Part shown: piece after piece, positions 1 through 9,395 of the stretch
Numbering within the stretch: the first letter of the stretch is position 1
Layout of the letters: each line of letters begins with the position of its first letter
From: an uncultured Flavobacteriales bacterium
Lineage (GTDB): Bacteria > Bacteroidota > Bacteroidia > Flavobacteriales_D > Crocinitomicaceae
Assembly (NCBI GenBank): GCA_913056215.1
Contig: CAJXMN010000002.1
Span: forward strand, 1 to 64,000
DNA: 64,000 nucleotides
Direction: 5' to 3'
Notes under the pieces: generated by a model
Told to the model about the DNA's origin: nothing
The model's database searches: none
The model's input: only the letters and a program-made list of their open reading frames with translations
Translations under genes and position numbers: made by a program

Positions 1-213
1 ATCTTCTCCATAAGTTAACTCAAACCTATATGATGAGTCTGACTTTGGTTCAATCAGTACCTCCATTTTAACCTCACTCTCTTCCCCTTTATAATTAAGT
101 ACCTCCAGGGTGCCTTCATAGGTTCCATACCAGTCCTCAGAAAGTTGAGAAAAACTAAAGCTGCAAGCACATAGAAAAAGCTGCGTTAATATAAGGATTC
201 TTGCTATTTTCAT
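1..213 (-). CDS. Hypothetical secreted/lipoprotein-like protein, N-terminal part only (runs off window start)
   Basis: Manual reverse translation from ATG at 213: MKIARILILTQLFLCACSFSFSQLSEDWYGTYEGTLEVLNYKGEESEVKMEVLIEPKSDSSYRFELTYGED; signal peptide-like N-terminus; open to position 1. Not in the ORF track. Confidence 0.65.
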   Translation of the reverse strand, partial: MKIARILILTQLFLCACSFSFSQLSEDWYGTYEGTLEVLNYKGEESEVKMEVLIEPKSDSSYRFELTYGED

Positions 214-451
214 TTTACTGGGTTTTAAGATGATCCAAAGATAAAAAGCCTTGATAACAAACGGAATAAATCTGAATTAAACTACTTACGTTAAGCAAAC
301 ATCGAGCCTATTATTCAAAATCATAAGTCTCCAAAGAATTATTAGCCTCTCCTATAACTTAAAAGCTGAAATTTTCATCAAGCAGTTTGTACCTGCGTTA
401 GTAATAACAGCTCCATAACTTCAATCGTAACGATATCCAAGTCCAAATCCG

Positions 452-459
452 TATATTTG
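452..459 (+). promoter_or_regulatory. Bacteroidetes-type -7 box (TATATTTG)
   Basis: TAnnTTTG match about 22 nt upstream of ATG 481; implies the ORF-track TTG start at 457 is too early. Confidence 0.5.
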
Positions 460-480
460 CGGAACGAAAATTATAGCAAT

Positions 481-918
481 ATGTCAAAGGAAGGTAAATT
501 CAGCACAACAAAAGCTCCAAAACCCGTTGGACTATACCCTCATGCTCGTAGAGCAGGAAACCTTTTGTTTCTTTCTGGTGTAGGTCCAAGAACTGCTGGT
601 TCTGATGAAACAGATTCTCATGTTCCAGGGCTCAAGCTAGACAAAAATGGCAATTTCTTAGCATTTGATTTTGAAGCTCAATGTCGATCCGTTTTCGATA
701 ATGTGAGAGCGATACTTGAAGAATCTGGATCCAGCTGGGACAACCTCATCGATGTACAAGTGTTCCTGGTCAATATGAAACGCGATTTTCATACCTACAA
801 TAAAATTTACGCTGAATATTTCAAAGACAACCAACCTTGTCGTACGACGATCGAAATATCTTCGCTGCCCACACCTATTGCTATTGAATTAAAATGTATT
901 GCAACAATTGACGATTAA
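481..918 (+). CDS. RidA family protein (YjgF/YER057c/UK114-like)
   Basis: MSKEGKFSTTKAPKPVGLYPHARRAGNLLFLSGVGPRT...; RidA-like fold motifs (FLSGVGP, NL.DVQVFLVNM, PCRTTIEI). Confidence 0.8.
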   Translation: MSKEGKFSTTKAPKPVGLYPHARRAGNLLFLSGVGPRTAGSDETDSHVPGLKLDKNGNFLAFDFEAQCRSVFDNVRAILEESGSSWDNLIDVQVFLVNMKRDFHTYNKIYAEYFKDNQPCRTTIEISSLPTPIAIELKCIATIDD

Positions 919-921
919 GAT

Positions 922-1506
922 ATGATTGGATTAATTATTAGAGTTATTCTCGCGTTAGCAGCAGTTGGTTTCAACGTCTACCTTTTTTACGTGGGTTCCT
1001 GGGGATGGGGAATTACCTTTATTCTGGTAACTGCACTCATCATACTGAGCTTTTTTAGAAATGAAAACATCATCATGGCGCTTTACCACATGCGTACAGG
1101 AAAACAGGATAAAGCTTGGAAGGCGCTGAATCGCATCAAAGCACCACAATATCTGCCCAAAAAACAACATGCCTACGTTTTATACTTGCGGGGAATGCTC
1201 GGACTTCAACAAGATATGGGTTTTGCTAAAAGTGAGCAATTTATACGGAAAGCACTGCAAATGGGGCTTCGTACAGACCAAGACAAAGCTGTAGCTAAAA
1301 TGCAGCTGGCGGGTATCTGTATGCAAACTGGTCGAAAAAATGAAGCGAAGACGCTTTTAAATGATGCTAAAAAGCTGGATAAAAATAACATGCTCAAAGA
1401 GCAGTTGGACATGATGAAAAAGCAAATGGGTATGGTCGCTTCCAGGAACCAAATGCGTATGGCGCAAATGCAAAAAGGAAGAAAGAAAACACCAAAAAGG
1501 CGTTAA
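922..1506 (+). CDS. Small membrane protein with TPR-like repeats and a basic, Met-rich C-terminus
   Basis: Two hydrophobic N-terminal segments followed by TPR-like helices; tail QMRMAQMQKGRKKTPKRR. Confidence 0.55.
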   Translation: MIGLIIRVILALAAVGFNVYLFYVGSWGWGITFILVTALIILSFFRNENIIMALYHMRTGKQDKAWKALNRIKAPQYLPKKQHAYVLYLRGMLGLQQDMGFAKSEQFIRKALQMGLRTDQDKAVAKMQLAGICMQTGRKNEAKTLLNDAKKLDKNNMLKEQLDMMKKQMGMVASRNQMRMAQMQKGRKKTPKRR

Positions 1507-1509
1507 CTT

Positions 1510-1995
1510 ATGGCCGAAACGCTACATATTGACGATTCAAGCAAGGCCGCCCATTATTCTAGCCTCCTTCCACAAATCAAAGCCCTTTGTGATGGAGAGA
1601 ACAGCAGTATTGCCAATCAAGCCAACATCATAGCTGCCCTGCACCACACTTTTGGCTTTTTCTGGACAGGATTCTACTGGGCAACTGACGAAAATAACCT
1701 GGTTTTAGGACCATTTCAAGGTCCAATTGCTTGTACGCGGATTGAAAAAGGGAAAGGCGTTTGTGGAAAGGCATGGCGTGATAAAAAAACACTTGTCGTG
1801 CCCAATGTCGAAGATTTTCCAGGTCATATCGCCTGTAGTGCCGACTCCAAATCAGAAATTGTTGTCCCCCTATTTAAAAATAAAGATGTCGTTGGCGTCC
1901 TCGATATTGATAGCGATACAATTGGCACATTTGATGAAATCGATAAAAAACACCTCAACACCCTGTGTCAGTGGATTGGCGAACATATCGTTTAA
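1510..1995 (+). CDS. GAF domain protein, free methionine-(R)-sulfoxide reductase family
   Basis: FFWTGFYW...LGPFQGPIACTRIEKGKGVCGKAWRDKKTLVVPNVEDFPGHIACSADSKSEIVVPLF: fRMsr GAF motif with conserved Cys residues. Confidence 0.88.
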   Translation: MAETLHIDDSSKAAHYSSLLPQIKALCDGENSSIANQANIIAALHHTFGFFWTGFYWATDENNLVLGPFQGPIACTRIEKGKGVCGKAWRDKKTLVVPNVEDFPGHIACSADSKSEIVVPLFKNKDVVGVLDIDSDTIGTFDEIDKKHLNTLCQWIGEHIV

Positions 1996-3587
1996 TCATC
2001 CTCGCCGGAGTTCTCCTGGCGGCCTGTGGACAGGTCGGAACCATAACGGGTGGTCCTCGAGATCAAGAAGCTCCTCGACCCCTTTCCGGGCAAATGAAGC
2101 CCCCGATGGCGAGTACCAACGTACAACCAACTACCATTACTATTCCTTTTGACGAATTTATTCAACTCAACAAACCCAATGACAATATTCGTGTTTCTCC
2201 ACAAGACGTGAAGCTTGATTACGCTATCAAAAAACGGTCACTCGTTCTTACCCTGGCAGAAGGACAATGGAGAGACAGCACGACCTACTCCATCCATTTG
2301 AATCGAGCCGTACAAGACATCACGGAAAGCAACGACAGCGTTTTTACGTTTGTATTTGCAACAGGAGATTATATTGATTCGCTTCAAATGAAACTCCAGG
2401 TAAAAGATGCCTTCACCGATCGCAACAGCGAAGAAGTTACTGTTGGACTCTTCGACAGTATTCTCATCTCGGACACAGCCCACATTTCACCACGATATAT
2501 GAGCGTTACCGACAATAATGGCATAGCACAATTTAACTACTTGCAACGCGGTCCGTACTACGCTTACGCATTTCAAGATGAAAACAAAAACAACCAGCTC
2601 GACCCTGAAGAGGCACGTGGCAGACATGCTTCAACATTACAGGCAGACACCCTGGATACACTTCAAGCCGAACTACTCCTCATGCCACCGAAACCTGGAC
2701 CATTGCGCACAACAACAAGTGAACTGCTTTCTCCAGGGATATGGGCTGTGGGGTGGAACCAACCCGTCAAAGATACGGGTACAATCACGTTCTTAGGGGA
2801 TAAACTTTCCCGCAACATTTGGAATGCTGAACGCGATTCGCTGTTATTTTTCCTGAAAGATAACTCACTCTCCGGGACGGTTCAGTTCACACTGCAACGC
2901 GACACGGTTATAGATACTATTTCTAAACGTTTCTTTTTTAAAAATTTGTCTTCGCTCGAACCCGAGACTAATTTATCTGCTGAAAAATTATTGGCAGGAG
3001 ACACCTTGACAATGCGTTTTCGAGATGGGATCAAAAACATCGACACCAATCGAATCCAGTTGAACGCTAAATTAGTATCCGATACACTGTTCCGACCGAT
3101 ACCTTTTGAATTCAAACAAATCGAGCCTCACCTCCTCCAGGTGATCCATCAAAAAAAAGACGTTGAGAAAGTTCATCTAGAAATATACCCCAATGCATTG
3201 GAAGGATTACACACCCAACAAAAAGACTCCATTCAATTGAAATACAATATCGGCAAACCCAAAGATCTAGGGACCTTGATCGTCTCTCTGGACACCGTTC
3301 CTCCATACGGTTGGTTGCACGTGCTCAACAACAAAGGAAACGTCGTCCGAAAAGCATTATTTGACGGAAACCAAGAGTGTTCATTTTCCTATATGCAACC
3401 CGGTAAATACACCTATTATTTCCTTGTGGATCAGAATAAAGACAAACGCTGGAATACCGGCTCTATTTTCTCGGAAAAAGAACCAGAACGGGTGATCCGC
3501 TTTGATCAAATCTCCACAGTTCGTGCCAATTGGGAAGTTGAAACCACATTACCTTTGAACAGATTTATCATCAAAGACCTAAATTGA
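1965..3587 (+). CDS. Ig-like domain-containing lipoprotein (bacterial SbsA/Big-type)
   Basis: Lipobox LLAACGQ, then TGGPRDQEAP..; GTG start overlaps the preceding gene by 31 nt. Confidence 0.7.
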   Translation: MSVDWRTYRLIILAGVLLAACGQVGTITGGPRDQEAPRPLSGQMKPPMASTNVQPTTITIPFDEFIQLNKPNDNIRVSPQDVKLDYAIKKRSLVLTLAEGQWRDSTTYSIHLNRAVQDITESNDSVFTFVFATGDYIDSLQMKLQVKDAFTDRNSEEVTVGLFDSILISDTAHISPRYMSVTDNNGIAQFNYLQRGPYYAYAFQDENKNNQLDPEEARGRHASTLQADTLDTLQAELLLMPPKPGPLRTTTSELLSPGIWAVGWNQPVKDTGTITFLGDKLSRNIWNAERDSLLFFLKDNSLSGTVQFTLQRDTVIDTISKRFFFKNLSSLEPETNLSAEKLLAGDTLTMRFRDGIKNIDTNRIQLNAKLVSDTLFRPIPFEFKQIEPHLLQVIHQKKDVEKVHLEIYPNALEGLHTQQKDSIQLKYNIGKPKDLGTLIVSLDTVPPYGWLHVLNNKGNVVRKALFDGNQECSFSYMQPGKYTYYFLVDQNKDKRWNTGSIFSEKEPERVIRFDQISTVRANWEVETTLPLNRFIIKDLN

Positions 3588-5596
3588 GTGTTTTGTATTC
3601 AGAAAAATTTATTTTAACTTGCTTTCAACACTTTAACTGGAACATATTGTTTAAAACTGTCATTCCTTATCGCTTCTTTGTGTTTTTGGTTGCCCTAGCC
3701 GTCCATTTTCCACCGATACAAGCACAATCTACGGCAGCGAATGCGGAACTCAGCTTTTCGGACCATGTATCAGATAGCATAGTTATGCGCAACATTTTAT
3801 CGTATGCGGATAGTCTCATTGGTGTCGATAACCAACAAGCTGAACAACTAATTCTCCGCGGTATTTCACACTGCGAATCACCAACCTCTGAAAATCGCAG
3901 CGACTCCACGATGTTGTATTATTGTGCACAACTCCATCAATTACACGCTTATTGGTATTATGGTCAACACCAATTAAATGAAGCTGTAAAAACATTCCAC
4001 AGAGCTGAGCAACAATTTTCTCGATTGGGTAAACAGACTGATCAGGCGGAATCCCTCAATAACAAGGCGGTTATTCTCAATACTATGGGGAATAATAAAG
4101 AGGCTATACAAGATTATCACGCAGCCATTTCTATTTATGAATCGCTCGACGATTCGTTAGGGAAAGGTTATGCACTGAACAATGTTTCCCGCATTTATCG
4201 ACAACAAAACAATCTGGAGCAGTCGCTGGCTTATATTAATGAAGCACTACAATTAAGTCTGGCACTGAATAATCACGAACTCGAATCGTTGGTTATGAAT
4301 GCTAAAGCTGGCGTAGAGAAAGATCTGGGAGACACTACAAGTGCGCTTCAAAGTTATGAACGTGCCTTATCGCTAAGAAAAGAAAGCGCCGACAGTACTG
4401 CTATTGCATCCGTTCTCAATAATATCGGAGCCATCTATAAAGGAAAAGGAGATTACTCAACGGCTATTGATTATTTTATCAACGCCAAAGATATTGCTGA
4501 AAAAAAAGGTTTTATTTTGGGCGTTGGTCATACGACCAACAACCTCGGTGAGGTTTATCTGGCACAGAACCAGTTAAAACTCGCCCAAGAAAACGGCCAA
4601 AAAGCACTTCAAGTAGCCCAAAAACTGAACGTACTGAATTTGAAGAAAAATGCGGCGCAACTTCTCATGAATGTTTTTAAAAAACAAAATGAGTGGAAAA
4701 AAGCCTTTGAAATGCAAGTCATCATACGCGAAGCTGATGCGAACATCATCAATGAAGAGACGCGTCAAATAGCCCAACGGGAAGCGATGCGCTATACGTT
4801 TGAAAAAGAGCGTGCACTCGAGAAGAAAGAAGAAGAACAACGCGAACAGATAGAGAAAGAGCGACAGGAGCGCGAACAAATGTTTTATCTCGCTCTTATA
4901 CTAGTAGCGATATTACTGCTCCTCTTATTGTTATTTGTGATCAACCGCTTGCGTTCTGCACGACAGCAAAATAAATTAATTCAAAAACAAAGCAATGAAC
5001 GCAAACTTTTATTGCAGGAAGTTCACCATCGGGTTAAAAACAACTTTCAAATTGTCTCCAGCTTGTTACGGTTGCAATCACACGCTATTGATAACGATGA
5101 ACTTCGCGGGACATTCGATGAAGCAGTTAGCCGCATCAACGCAATGGCTATCGTACATGACATCATTTACCGTCAGGAGAAATTTTCTGCCATTGATTCG
5201 AAAGATTACCTCGAAAAACTCGTCTCGAGTTTACAAAAAACATCTGGCAACCAAAACATCAGTATTACCATTCACAGTAATCGTCCTAAACTAAAAATTG
5301 AAACACTTATTCATCTCGGTATTGCACTGAATGAACTGGTGATTAATTCCCTTAAATATGCCTTTAAAAATGATCAAGAAGACCCTAAAATAGACATTAC
5401 ACTGAAAGCCATAAATGACAACGTTTACGAGCTTGTCTATAGGGACAACGGTGTAGGGATCAACAAAGAACTTGACGTATCCAGCTTTGGAATGGAATTG
5501 GTTGAAACACTCGTCGAACATCTGGAGGGAACCGTCACTTTAGAAAAAAATACCACTTGGCCTACCACCATTGTGCTTCACTTTAAAGATCTCTAA
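3584..5596 (+). CDS. TPR-containing sensor histidine kinase (HisKA_2/HWE-like type)
   Basis: Multiple TPRs, coiled coil, one TM helix, H-box LLQEVHHRVKNNFQIVSSLLRLQS, HATPase motifs (ALNELVINSLKYAF, YRDNGVGI). Confidence 0.88.
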   Translation: MSVLYSEKFILTCFQHFNWNILFKTVIPYRFFVFLVALAVHFPPIQAQSTAANAELSFSDHVSDSIVMRNILSYADSLIGVDNQQAEQLILRGISHCESPTSENRSDSTMLYYCAQLHQLHAYWYYGQHQLNEAVKTFHRAEQQFSRLGKQTDQAESLNNKAVILNTMGNNKEAIQDYHAAISIYESLDDSLGKGYALNNVSRIYRQQNNLEQSLAYINEALQLSLALNNHELESLVMNAKAGVEKDLGDTTSALQSYERALSLRKESADSTAIASVLNNIGAIYKGKGDYSTAIDYFINAKDIAEKKGFILGVGHTTNNLGEVYLAQNQLKLAQENGQKALQVAQKLNVLNLKKNAAQLLMNVFKKQNEWKKAFEMQVIIREADANIINEETRQIAQREAMRYTFEKERALEKKEEEQREQIEKERQEREQMFYLALILVAILLLLLLLFVINRLRSARQQNKLIQKQSNERKLLLQEVHHRVKNNFQIVSSLLRLQSHAIDNDELRGTFDEAVSRINAMAIVHDIIYRQEKFSAIDSKDYLEKLVSSLQKTSGNQNISITIHSNRPKLKIETLIHLGIALNELVINSLKYAFKNDQEDPKIDITLKAINDNVYELVYRDNGVGINKELDVSSFGMELVETLVEHLEGTVTLEKNTTWPTTIVLHFKDL

Positions 5597-5599
5597 TTT

Positions 5600-6469
5600 T
5601 TAGAATCCCTGAAATTGATCAATTACGGATCGTACAGGCTGCATATATACAGGTCCGAACAAATTGAGGTGCACCAAATTGGGATAAAGTTGTCCATATT
5701 CGATGCGTTCCTCCCAACCATCAACTAAAGGATAAGATGCGTTGTACGCTTGATAGAATGCCGCCGAAAACCCACCAAATAACTGTGTCATAGCTATATC
5801 TATCTCACGATGACCAAAATATACGGCCGGATCGTACAATAGTGGGTTGTCATTGGGCTGAATGAAATAATTGCCGCCCCATAAATCACCATGTAGCAAA
5901 GCGTGTGGTTCTTTAGGGAACAGTTCGTCCAAATAGCCGCAAAATTTTTCCATTCTCCGCGTAAAACTGCGAGCTACAAGACCTTGATCATAGGCGCGTT
6001 TCGTCTGGAACAACAAACGATGCTCGGCATAAAAATCACTCCACTTAGAAATGCGCGGATTCGGCTGTGGTAAACTCCCGATAAAATTATCTTCTTCCCA
6101 GCCACAGGATTCGGCGCTGATCTGGTGTTGTATAGCCAATGCCATTCCTAAGTTTTCTTGTCCTATACCACTATTCGCACCTGTTTCAACGTATTCGAGT
6201 AATAAATACTGATGCTCCCTGGTCTCAAAGTTTGAAATCACCTTTGGATACCTATCGGGAACATGTTGATTGAAATAGTTCAACGCACGACCTTCTTTAT
6301 ACAACATTTCGGGAAAACGATCGCGTTCATTTTTCTTCACGACCCATTTTTGATTTCCTACTTCAACACAAAATACCTCATTGATATCACCGCCAGATAA
6401 TCGCTTTATAAAAACGGGAGTCTCAGTCAAATCACAGAATCTTTGTATCGCCTTAAGATCACCTTCCAT
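5600..6469 (-). CDS. Fructosamine kinase family protein
   Basis: ALLHGDLWGGNYFIQPNDNPLLYDPAVYFGHREIDIAMTQLFGGF: fructosamine/ketosamine-3-kinase signature. Confidence 0.9.
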   Translation of the reverse strand: MEGDLKAIQRFCDLTETPVFIKRLSGGDINEVFCVEVGNQKWVVKKNERDRFPEMLYKEGRALNYFNQHVPDRYPKVISNFETREHQYLLLEYVETGANSGIGQENLGMALAIQHQISAESCGWEEDNFIGSLPQPNPRISKWSDFYAEHRLLFQTKRAYDQGLVARSFTRRMEKFCGYLDELFPKEPHALLHGDLWGGNYFIQPNDNPLLYDPAVYFGHREIDIAMTQLFGGFSAAFYQAYNASYPLVDGWEERIEYGQLYPNLVHLNLFGPVYMQPVRSVIDQFQGF

Positions 6470-6484
6470 ATAACCTTTATTGCA

Positions 6485-7048
6485 TTACTTATTGTTCCAG
6501 TTGGACATCGTTTTATGAAGCCCAATTGTCGTAAAACCCTTAATGAATTCCTGCGCAGTACTTATTCTTTCTTCAAGTTGATCGTTTTCCGATTTACTCC
6601 ATTCTCCGAGCACATAATCCACCTGTTTTCCATGTTGAAATTCATCGCCTACACCGAAACGAAGACGTGCGTATTGTTGCGAGTTCAAGTGGCTTTGTAT
6701 ATCCTTAAGACCATTATGTCCACCATCACTTCCTTTACCTTTCATCCGCAACTTTCCAAATGGTAGAGCAATATCGTCGGTAATAACCAACAGCCGTTCT
6801 ATCGGAATTTTTTCCTTTTGCAAGTAATAATTCACGGCCTTTCCACTTCTATTCATAAAAGTAGAAGGTTTCAGTAGAACAATCGTTCTTCCCTTCCATT
6901 TTACATCCACTCGATCACCGAGCTTCACCGACTCAAAAGCTGCATCACGCGAATCCACAAAAGCATCTACCACCTTAAAACCGATATTGTGTCGGGTGTT
7001 GGCGTATTGCGTTCCGGGATTACCTAAACCAACCACTAAATATTTCAT
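6485..7048 (-). CDS. pth: Peptidyl-tRNA hydrolase
   Basis: MKYLVVGLGNPGTQYANTRHNIGF...LLKPSTFMNRSGKAV...GGHNGLKDI; internal ATG 7048 preferred over ORF-track start 7099. Confidence 0.95.
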   Translation of the reverse strand: MKYLVVGLGNPGTQYANTRHNIGFKVVDAFVDSRDAAFESVKLGDRVDVKWKGRTIVLLKPSTFMNRSGKAVNYYLQKEKIPIERLLVITDDIALPFGKLRMKGKGSDGGHNGLKDIQSHLNSQQYARLRFGVGDEFQHGKQVDYVLGEWSKSENDQLEERISTAQEFIKGFTTIGLHKTMSNWNNK

Positions 7049-7113
7049 AGGATCTGAACTTGTTTCTTGTTGTCTGCGCCAAAAACGAAAATTCCACATA
7101 TAGGCGGCTTGTT

Positions 7114-8283
7114 TTATCCTCTGGGGTTCGAAAAAGTATTCACATCGAAGCCGGTAATTTCCTCATCGCACAAAATGACCATGCGCTCTATAATATTGCG
7201 CAGCTCTCGTATATTTCCTGTCCATTTCGTGTTTTTAAGCGCCTCCAGGGCATCATCTGTAAACTTCTTCCGTGGAATACCATGTTGAGCACATGTCATG
7301 GTTAAAAAATGGTCTGCCAAAAGGGGAATATCTTCCGGACGCTCATTCAAGGTTGGAACGTGCATCAAAATAACGCTCAATCGATGAAAAAGATCTTCTC
7401 TAAAATTACCAGATTCTATTTCTTCACGCAAATTTTTATTTGTCGCTGCAATGATTCTGGGGTTCACTTTAATATTTTTCTCACCGCCAACACGCTGAAT
7501 CACGTTTTCTTGTAAGGCGCGCAAAACTTTCGATTGAGCGGAGGGACTCATATCGCCAATCTCATCCAAAAACAACGTTCCTTTCGATGCGAGCTCAAAC
7601 TTCCCTTTTTTCTGTTTCACAGCGGAGGTAAACGCTCCCTTTTCATGACCAAAAAGTTCACTTTCGATGAGTTCAGCTGGGATTGCCGCACAATTCACCT
7701 CTATAAAGGGCTTGTCTTTACGCGGACTGTTGTCGTGCAATGAACGCGCGACGAGTTCTTTTCCTGTACCGTTTTCTCCTGTGATTAATACGCGTGCTTC
7801 ACTCGGACCTACTTTTGCGATCATTTCTTTGATCTTGACAATTTCATCCGTTTCACCGATTATTGATGAGCCCTTAAAGCGCTGTACAGTCTTTTTGAGT
7901 GTTTTTGTCTCTTCCACCAATGTCGATTTGTCACTGGCATTTCGAATGGTCACCAATATACGATTCAAATCGAGCGGTTTTTCGATAAAGTCGAACGCCC
8001 CTTTCTTGATAGCCTCAACGGCCGTTTCAATGGTTCCGTGCCCCGAAATCATAATAATGGGGCTCTCCACTTTCTCCTTTGCCAATTGATCCAGCACTTC
8101 CATGCCGTCCATTTTAGGCATTTTGATGTCACAAAAAATGATGTCGTAGAAGGTTTGTGTCGCTTTGTCCACCCCTTCTTTTCCATCCGCAGCTTCATCT
8201 ACTTCGTAATCTTCAAACTCCAAGATTTCCGTGAGTGCCCTACGGATACTTTTCTCATCATCAATAATCAATATTTTGCCCAT
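7114..8283 (-). CDS. Sigma-54-interacting response regulator (receiver + AAA+), no visible C-terminal Fis/HTH
   Basis: REC domain (DDEKSIRRAL, FCDIKMPKMDG), Walker A GENGTGKE, ELFGHEKGAFTSA, GTLFLDEIGD; ends shortly after ..NIRELRNIIERMVIL. Confidence 0.93.
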   Translation of the reverse strand: MGKILIIDDEKSIRRALTEILEFEDYEVDEAADGKEGVDKATQTFYDIIFCDIKMPKMDGMEVLDQLAKEKVESPIIMISGHGTIETAVEAIKKGAFDFIEKPLDLNRILVTIRNASDKSTLVEETKTLKKTVQRFKGSSIIGETDEIVKIKEMIAKVGPSEARVLITGENGTGKELVARSLHDNSPRKDKPFIEVNCAAIPAELIESELFGHEKGAFTSAVKQKKGKFELASKGTLFLDEIGDMSPSAQSKVLRALQENVIQRVGGEKNIKVNPRIIAATNKNLREEIESGNFREDLFHRLSVILMHVPTLNERPEDIPLLADHFLTMTCAQHGIPRKKFTDDALEALKNTKWTGNIRELRNIIERMVILCDEEITGFDVNTFSNPRG

Positions 8284-8311
8284 CCCAATGCGTCTTAAAA
8301 ATTTGCTTCTC

Positions 8312-8319
8312 CAAAAATA
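8312..8319 (-). promoter_or_regulatory. -7 box (TATTTTTG on minus strand) upstream of the response regulator
   Basis: TAnnTTTG match about 29 nt upstream of ATG 8283. Confidence 0.4.
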
Positions 8320-8442
8320 GTAAACTTCAAAGAATAATGATGTTAAGGGCTCGAAAGACGTGGTAGTGACACCTGTACATTAATGATGTTTTATTTATCA
8401 TGCCCCCCCCTCAACAACCAATCTGTTTTTGATCGATTACAC

Positions 8443-9384
8443 CTACTCCACCAACTTTTGTTTAATCACTTGATAAATTTCGTAGGTCGCAGTGTTGTAA
8501 GTATAAATAAGGAAATGCATATTTTCCGGATTGAGTCCGTTCGGCACCGCATAGGAGTAATCCGTTATCACTTTAGCTCCTTGTGGTTCGTCAGGTTCGA
8601 ACGTCAACGTCCCGAAAGGATTATCATCAATGCTTCCCAGGTGTTTATCGCGGTGAATGTAATTCGAATTATCCGTATTGTCAGGCATCAACTGCCAGTC
8701 CACCAACGAATCTTGAATGACATACACCACCGTATTTAATTCCAGGTTCTCGCTCGTCATTTTTTCGGCTTCGACGTGCAAGTAACCTCCTTTGGTAGAA
8801 GGGTAATAATTGAATACAGACTGCAAGTTCACTTTTAAATCATTTTCTGTCATAATAGCTTCAGCCCGACTCTGCCATGTACCACTGAAATCAAACATTT
8901 TATCATCCACAATTTTTCGATTCACAGTACCTTGGGGGTTACCAATAAAGTTAAATCCGTTTTCAAACGTTTCACCGTAGGCGATGCCATCAGGGTTGGT
9001 GTGGTCGGTTGTGTATTTATTACCACTGGTATAGGGCGACTGAAAAGAAAGTTGTGCCCCAGGGTCAGTGTGAACAGAGGCCACAAAAACACGGTTTGGA
9101 TTGTTCTCGTGAATGCCGTGCGCAATGTCTGCTGCCGTAGGACAATTATTGCATGTATGCCCTGTATAGTCCTCCACTAGAACATTCACATTAGTGTTTG
9201 TATTAACGGGAAATGATGGGTATTCTTCATCGTTATAATTCTCCCAAACACCTGGGTAAAAAGTAGTGTCTAACTCAATAACAACCTGTTCTTCGTACGG
9301 ATTATCTACTTTGTCGCAAGCTGTCATAAACAAGAGAGCTCCCACAACCGTTATCAATAGCAAATGTTTGTTCAGTTTTTCCAT
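8443..9384 (-). CDS. Omp28-related outer membrane lipoprotein (thioredoxin-like)
   Basis: MEKLNKHLLLITVVGALLFMTACDKVDNP.. lipobox; VLVEDYTGHTCNNCPTAADIAHGI typical of Omp28 family; start reset to 9384. Confidence 0.82.
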   Translation of the reverse strand: MEKLNKHLLLITVVGALLFMTACDKVDNPYEEQVVIELDTTFYPGVWENYNDEEYPSFPVNTNTNVNVLVEDYTGHTCNNCPTAADIAHGIHENNPNRVFVASVHTDPGAQLSFQSPYTSGNKYTTDHTNPDGIAYGETFENGFNFIGNPQGTVNRKIVDDKMFDFSGTWQSRAEAIMTENDLKVNLQSVFNYYPSTKGGYLHVEAEKMTSENLELNTVVYVIQDSLVDWQLMPDNTDNSNYIHRDKHLGSIDDNPFGTLTFEPDEPQGAKVITDYSYAVPNGLNPENMHFLIYTYNTATYEIYQVIKQKLVE

Positions 9385-9395
9385 AGTTATTCTGT

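Noticed and set aside
8403-8410. C8 homopolymer between the response regulator and the Omp28 gene, considered as a phase-variable tract
   Set aside because: It lies in a non-coding convergent/3' region about 126 nt upstream of the regulator's start codon, not in an obvious promoter spacer or reading frame; one tract alone is weak evidence.
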